DNA of 64,000 bases from Erythrocercus mccallii. Lineage: Eukaryota; Chordata; Aves; Passeriformes; Dicruridae. Positions 58,019 through 64,000 of this stretch are shown here, piece by piece. The DNA is taken from positions 62,001 through 126,000 of the forward strand of contig VZRG01000855.1 of the NCBI GenBank assembly GCA_013397435.1, read 5' to 3'. Every line of letters starts with the position of its first letter. The stretch's first letter is position 1. The translations under genes and the position numbers were made by a program. Below the pieces are notes generated by a model. That model saw nothing but the letters and a program-made list of their open reading frames with translations, was not told the DNA's origin and did not search any database.

Positions 58019-61000
58019 ATTCATTATGGTTTTATGTAATTAATTGCTGTCAGTTACGAGCTTCGTAGTGAAATGATAAAATATGCTCTATGGGCTATCT
58101 GTAATTTTGTTTATGTATGTGACTTTGCCTTTGGCTAAAATAGAGGATTGTAAATCTGTGTGTATATATGGTATATGTCTACAGAGATAAAATTTACTTA
58201 GGTGCAAGATTAATCATTGGGTTTTTTCCATTTTTGTTTTTAAGAGCTTTCAAAAGGATGATGAAGTTCTAATGAAGACAGTGAAGCCCAGTGCAAACTT
58301 TAGATTTTTATATTCTAATGGATAAAACAGTGAAACTGCTGAAGTTTCTTCCAACGGACAGAACTGAATGCGGGCTATTTAAACTGTTCATATATTGTAA
58401 ATTCATGGGCTATATAGCTTAGAAAATATTTTTCTTTATGGTACGAATACACTTTGAAAGTTTGCGCTGTAGGTGTGTAGTGTTTTCAAGTTCCGTATCA
58501 AATTTCAACCTATTTTGTGTAATTAGAAAACAACTTGGAAAATGTTATGGAGCTATACTAATGATTTTACTCTCTGAATTTGATACTTATGAATAGCAAT
58601 ATTTTCTCAATTCTGTTGATGTTTTTGATGCTTTTATAGCTGTTCCACCAAAATATACTTCTTTGCCATTGAGGTTCTCTAAAAAACAGTGCTTCTGCTA
58701 TACTAATATATGTTTCACTTTTCTAAGGGAAGCCAGATCTGATTTACCCTATTGTTTTGCTTTTTGTCATCTTTGTTTTCATACACAGGTTTTATAGAAC
58801 TCCTCATAGAAGGCTAATGTGACTTGCAAGGTAGGATGGACGAAGTAAAATAAGAAATCATCTGGGCAGATATCAGGATGACAGTGAAATCACCTGTTAA
58901 TGTGGCAACATTAGTGATTTCTTGTAATGGTTAAATCAGTAATTATTATTTAGAAATACAAGCTTGAGAACAAGGCTTCAGACAAGCATGCAGCTTCACA
59001 TTCTCACACAATAATGCCACTTAGACAAATGCATGTTATAACTGGCTTTTTTAATGAATGTGATGTGGACAAGTCTGCAGTAAGCTGTCCAGAGTTAATA
59101 AGAAAAAAAAAGTTGACACAGCTTGATTAGTAGTGTGCCTTGGCAGTACCTGCAGTCAACTACTTTCTCCAATCTCTGGATATTTAATAGCCTTTTAAGC
59201 CAAAAGTCTACCATTTATGGAAATGATTTTGTTAATTAAATTGTCCGTTAGGATGTAGGTTTAGTCTACAGGCTTTATATAGCTGGGATTCTAAATAGCT
59301 GTGGCATGACAACTCAAAACCACTGGTTCAGATCATCTCATTTCTGACTGACTTTTTAAGATGTTATTGTACAAGGATGCCTTTTATTGTTCTGTCCTTC
59401 AACTGCTCTTTCAGCATGGCCCTAGATTTGTAATGCTGAAGTTAGGAAAGTTGTGAAGTCTATTTTACTATTAGGAGAGGGGTGGAGGAAGACATTTGGC
59501 TTAGAGATTGTAAATATAGATATTCTTATATCTACTGTTATCTCATTTGTATAAATATTATCACATATTTAAATTGTTTATACAGAATTGGTCTCTACAT
59601 ACTTAGGATGTTATATGTGCTATTAATGTGTTTTCTTTGCTAATTTCTCATAGTGCAGTTTTCTCTCAGTGAAATTTATTAATATGACTCTCCACTTTGC
59701 TTTCAGTTACATTGCATTTGAGTGAGGTGGTCTGTATTTAACTGCAGATAAATTAGTTGTTTCTCCTATCTATGTATCAGCTATTGTCCACAAAGTCTTT
59801 AACTAGAAGGTAGTTAACTTTCAATGACAGTTCTGTTATAAAATTGACTCCTACTCTAAAAAGATGTGCTTGCCTTTCTGGCTTTAAAGATTTTATTTGC
59901 TTTCATACTGAACTTTCATAGCTCTTGACATGTACTACTCTTGACATGTAATACTATGCAAAAAAGTTTACCCCTTTTCCTTCACAACATTTTTCTTTTC
60001 ATTTACCATTTTTCCGCATTTATAGTCTGTTTTAACTGCTCTTGTCTGCCTTAGCTTTTTGTTTCTAGTCCATAATTTTTCTGACAACCTTTTCTGAAAA
60101 CTACATGTGTAAAGATAAAAACCACTTTATTTTACTTTTTAAATCTGTCTTATGTCAGTCTGAGAAGAAAGAGAAGACTTGGTTCCCTAGTTTGTGAGCA
60201 AGGAAAGGCTCAGCTATGGTAAAAAAGCCCTCAGTAAAGGTCAGCAAGCAAATGTCTTGCCATATAATGTGAAAGTTAAAACATTGGGGATCTCAGGTGT
60301 AGTTGGGAGGTGGAGCTTTTTGTTTGGGGAGTTGTTTTGCTCAGTTTTGGTTTATTTCAGTTCTTTTAATAAATTCATAGGAAATGTACAAAATTTCATT
60401 TACTACCACATTTACCTTATTTTTATATGCAGATTTGAAGCATGAAGTGTGGTATTTTCAGATTTCCTCAAGTCTTCTGTCTGTTTTGAAATCCATTTCT
60501 GATATATCAATGCTGCCATGATTGTCATTGCAGGTGGATGATCTGTAAATACCAGGGTGTTCTGGTTTGTTTGGGTTGGGTTTTTTTGAATGGAGGTTTA
60601 ACAACACTAAATATTCTGCTGCTACTTCAAGTAGCAGTAATTCTTGTCACTCAGAGCCAGCTCTAATTAATGTGTTTCTGTTATTGCCTGCAGTAGTTGT
60701 AATCCATCCTTCCTTTTACTGAGAACTGCTGAACTCTGTAACAGATGTCATGGGCATGATTCAATAACAAACTTGTTTGCTGAACCTCACACACTTCATG
60801 GTGTTTAACTGCCAAGTTATACATTTTTGTTGGGAACTAGTACAAAACACTTATTCCCTGAACTACCTGGTATTACCAGTAATTTTAAATCTGATCACTA
60901 AGAAGGGTTGCTTAGCTAATCTTGCAAAAGTGATGTTGGAATATACCTACAACTCCCACACACCACTGCTAATATAAAAGTCTGACCCTAGCAAAGGAAG

Positions 61001-61073
61001 TAGCCAAAAATAAGTAGGTGCTGCTTTTGTACCCATGTTCCTTATTTAGTTCATTTAACTAGTGTCAAACACA
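58019..61073. other. AT-rich stretch, probably intronic
   Basis: Apart from the exon candidate at 58245 I see no gene or named repeat. Frames are short. Confidence 0.35.
58245..58325 (+). CDS. candidate terminal coding segment
   Basis: After an acceptor-like TTTTTGTTTTTAAG the frame reads SFQKDDEVLMKTVKPSANFR and on for six more codons to a TAA at 58323. Phase 0 matches the end of the candidate exon at 57081, so the two together would give a 41-residue C terminus. No close AATAAA follows; an ATTAAA occurs near 59234. Chance is possible, as the joined frame is short and unlike any family I know. Confidence 0.25.
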   Translation, partial: SFQKDDEVLMKTVKPSANFRFLYSNG

Positions 61074-61146
61074 TGTATATATAAAAATTATATATATAAT
61101 ATATATATAATATATATATATATAAAATATATATATAAAAATTATT
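61074..61146. repeat. TA-rich microsatellite
   Basis: Nearly pure TA/ATA repeats of about 70 bases, interrupted by short A runs. Confidence 0.95.
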
Positions 61147-63936
61147 TATGTATTTGAAACAGTGTGTAAACATACTGGGATATAAGAATTAAAAGGACCT
61201 GAAAGAGCACAAGTCAGTGAAAGTTTCTTTCAGCCCTGTACACAAGGTAGTTTGTAATCCTTGAAATCATTTGCAGGTGGAAGTAGCTCAGTCACTCTGA
61301 CACCTGTGGTGCCTTGAAAAAGCAGAAGCCTTGAAGGAACTCCTAAGTCTCCCTCTTTGTAGCTGTTTTTTTCCTGGAGCCACGAAGTTACATTGCTCTT
61401 CACTGTGAATAGTTTGGATTAGGTACTGTGACAGATAGTAACTTAATGCTGTTTTTTCTGGTTTTCCTCACTCTCCAGATTTGGGGATATCTTCACTGCA
61501 TAACTTGCTGCTTAAAGAAAGTAACAGAAGTTGGGAAATTCAGGTAGGCAATACTTTCAGTTTATTTTTTGCTTTAAATGTTGATGCAAATATGTATGAC
61601 AGATCTATAAGTATTCATTGTGGTACCAAAACCATTAAAGCGTGATATAGATTTTAACCATACTAAGATTGAATGTGGTTTCAGGGCACCTCTTGTAAAC
61701 TCTAAAAGTTCCTGATAAGCCCCTGATAAGAAGTCCAACAGACTCATGATATTCAAGTGTTCTTTGTGCTCATAATAAAAATACATTAATGTTCATATCT
61801 AATATAATAGGAGGTCCAGGTACTTTGTAGTGCTCAATAAATTTAACAAACTATTTTTGACAGCACTGTCTTGTTGCCCCAACAGACTCTGGTATTCATG
61901 GTATGTGCAGCCACCTACACTTCAATTTCTTTTCCCAGTGTTCTTACCAATGCAAATTTTTAATGGATTTGCTAATTACATCTATTTTACACTTCACTTT
62001 GTTTGTTTCAAGTAAGGCTTCTAAATAGATCTCCAATACCTAATTCTTATATAAGATGACAGAATTCTTTTGGTGTTCTTTGTCTAATAACTTTCACGGC
62101 TTTAGTAATTTAATTTGCAACTGCATATAGTACAGTGTTGTTTATCCTGGTTTGCTCTGATTTTAATTCATTACTTTCTAGTTTTTCCTTCAAGTACGTG
62201 TGCTTTGATGTGGTGCTAAATAATGTGTAGGAATGACCAGTGGTTTTAACTACCTGAATTTGTCTCCACAAAAATTCTCAGATCTATTCCTATTTGACTT
62301 CAGTCATTGATAATGGTTGTAGCACATTTATGTAAAAAGGGTTAATTGATGTGGTTTACATGAATACCAATAAACCCTGAAACTATTGCTGATTTCTTAG
62401 GAGCTCAATTCTACATAGCAGTTTTAATTTTAGAAGCGTGTAGTTGATCTTAAAGATCCAAATAAACTGTGTGGAAAAGGATTGTTAGATATGAGTACCT
62501 TAAAAAAATGTACATAAAAATCTTTTACACATGCTATTTCCTCAGAAAAAGATGTAACTTGTGGAACACATTGCAAAAATTCTCCATATAGTGTTTTGCA
62601 GGCTTTGTTGTCTATTTCTTTTTAGGAAATAAGTATTTTTCTATTTTACCTTACTCTTTGCTGCCCATCACCATTCATGAAGTTTGTAATTCAAGTAGCA
62701 GTAAAAATTGATGCTTTACCCTAAAAATACTCAAAGTATGTTGAATTTTATTTAAATACTGGCAAAATTACATTTTACATGTTAAAATACTGGTTAGTGT
62801 TACAATTCCTGATTTATTCTTCCTGTGTCTCTTCTCCCATGTTTCTTTGACAACTCTGAAGTGTTGTCAGTGCGACTCATGATACCAGACATGTTTGGGC
62901 TTATCCTTCATGTTGTACACTTCCGCTCTATTATCACCTGATCCTTTTGGCTCTTATTTCACTATTACTTGTAAAATGTTTCTGCCAGAGAGTCTGGGGA
63001 AGAAATTCTGCACAGGAATTTACCCTGGAGAGGCATGTGACAGAAAGGTGATTGCATTATTAGCATGAGAAACTGAAATGTAAATGGCATCTCTCTCTGG
63101 GAGCAGAAGTCTGTTGCTGACCCTGCAGCTCTTTGGCTTGCTGCTGGGACTCTGGAGCATCCCCGGATATTTTATGTGCCTACCATGTGAAAAAACGTTC
63201 CATTGCAGAATGAGAACGGGCTGTGCAGATGGGGAATCTCCTTCCTTACGATTCTGTCAGGAAAGAGGAGAGAGAAGGAAATAGTAGCCCAATCATACTA
63301 AGTAGCCCAACCGTAAGGTAATTTTTAAATAGTTTTAAAAACTGCCAACCCCATAAAAATTCACAACCAGAAAAATCCCATCCTGTGAGGGCGGATGGAA
63401 GGCAGGCAATTGGGTAGCATGTGTAGGGATGATGAGGTTCGGTAAAAGATGATAATGATGATAAGATTTGAGGAGGAAGTCTCAAATAGACATCATCTTA
63501 GCCTCTGAGTCTAAGACTCAGAGGAGAAGAAGAGCAATATTTAAAACCAGAAGGAGGTAAGGTCTATACTGTAAGGCAGCAGCAGGAGGGCACAAGGATG
63601 GATGACAATTGGTGCAAGGAGGCAAGAGGGGAAGAAACAGAACTTCTGGGCCAATAGTTCAGTGTGTGGTGATCCCCACTGGAGCAGGAGCAGACAGGAA
63701 GCAAAGAGAACTTCACAGTGCAAAAAGGTGTATTTCACTCTTGTGCCAGAAACAAGTGAAGTGCAGTGGGTGTTTCCAGCCTGTTGGCTGGCCTTTCTGT
63801 ACAAGCTCCAGGAGTGCCTGCAGGAAGCTTCAATCATAAATCAGGAAGTACAGCCTTCCTGACTTGCTTTGCTGGCCGCTATGAAGTTGGTGACAGTAAA
63901 ATCTCCATAAACACCTTACGATGTGGACTCTTCCAG

Positions 63937-63939
<3 letters not shown>
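61147..63939. other. AT-rich stretch
   Basis: No gene is recognised apart from the exon candidate at 61479. A frame at 63084-63284 begins with a signal-peptide-like stretch (see findings). Confidence 0.35.
61479..61543 (+). CDS. candidate internal exon with strong splice sites
   Basis: The acceptor TTTTCCTCACTCTCCAG and the donor TTCAG before GTAGGCAA are both strong. The 65-base segment is open in the third frame, LGISSLHNLLLKESNRSWEI, after two bases that complete an earlier codon, and ends in phase 0. A second frame is also open (IWGYLHCITCCLKK). The upstream candidate at 46903 leaves exactly one base, so they could join. No family is recognised. Of the exon candidates in this half of the window this one has the best splice signals. 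Confidence 0.35.

Positions 63940-63976
<37 letters not shown>
63940..63976 (+). repeat. run of 37 A
   Basis: An uninterrupted A run that ends at GCCTTATATCC. No AATAAA lies in the 20 or so bases upstream; the nearest similar signals are CATAAAC and CATAAATC. Confidence 0.98.
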
Positions 63977-63977
<1 letters not shown>

Positions 63978-64000
63978 CCTTATATCCTAATAGTTTTCTT

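Overview
The window looks like nuclear DNA from a bird, most likely a passerine. The evidence is at least six CR1 LINE 3' ends carrying the avian ATTCTATG-type tail, several avian endogenous-retrovirus LTRs, an AT-rich background, one vertebrate CpG island, and assembly gaps (390 N at 20591-20980 and a single N at 24113). There are no bacterial-style gene arrays. Most open frames are chance or antisense frames.

Layout. 1-9.7 kb: AT-rich, intergenic or intronic, with a CR1 (4.6-5.1 kb), a solo LTR with a 4-bp target duplication (5841-6489) and some exon-like segments I cannot assign to a gene. 9.7-10.7 kb: a long LTR of the type common in birds (probably ERVL). 14.4-14.9 kb: a CR1. 17.7-18.5 kb and 41.6-42.3 kb: two related solo LTRs on the minus strand; a third relative lies on the plus strand at 21.05-21.73 kb, right after the N gap. 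21.86-30.55 kb: the main feature, a minus-strand gammaretrovirus-like provirus. It keeps a 3' LTR, polypurine tract, env, integrase, RNase H, the tail of reverse transcriptase, and a long open gag. It has no recognisable 5' LTR, protease or reverse-transcriptase catalytic core, and its genes are broken by frameshifts and stops.

Inside the provirus, 1732 bp (22381-24112) is repeated at 24114-25845 with a single N between the copies. This looks like two overlapping contig ends that were never merged, not a real duplication, so env and part of the LTR are probably counted twice.

30.6-45.4 kb: AT-rich, with a minus-strand CR1 end (41.1 kb) and a plus-strand CR1 (43.9-44.6 kb). 45.4-46.8 kb: a strong CpG island, surely a promoter; a good splice donor at 45998 suggests a plus-strand first exon. 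46.8-64 kb is probably mainly its first intron or introns, with a minus-strand solo LTR (57381-58012), two CR1 fragments, a TA microsatellite and a 37-A run near the end. A few exon-like segments (46.9, 57.0, 58.2, 61.5 kb) are candidates only.

No host protein could be named, so host gene calls are low confidence. I found no convincing novel molecular system. The most useful observations are the artefactual repeat, the mosaic decayed provirus with its unplaced Cys-rich env N-terminal part, and the cluster of related LTRs beside the gap.
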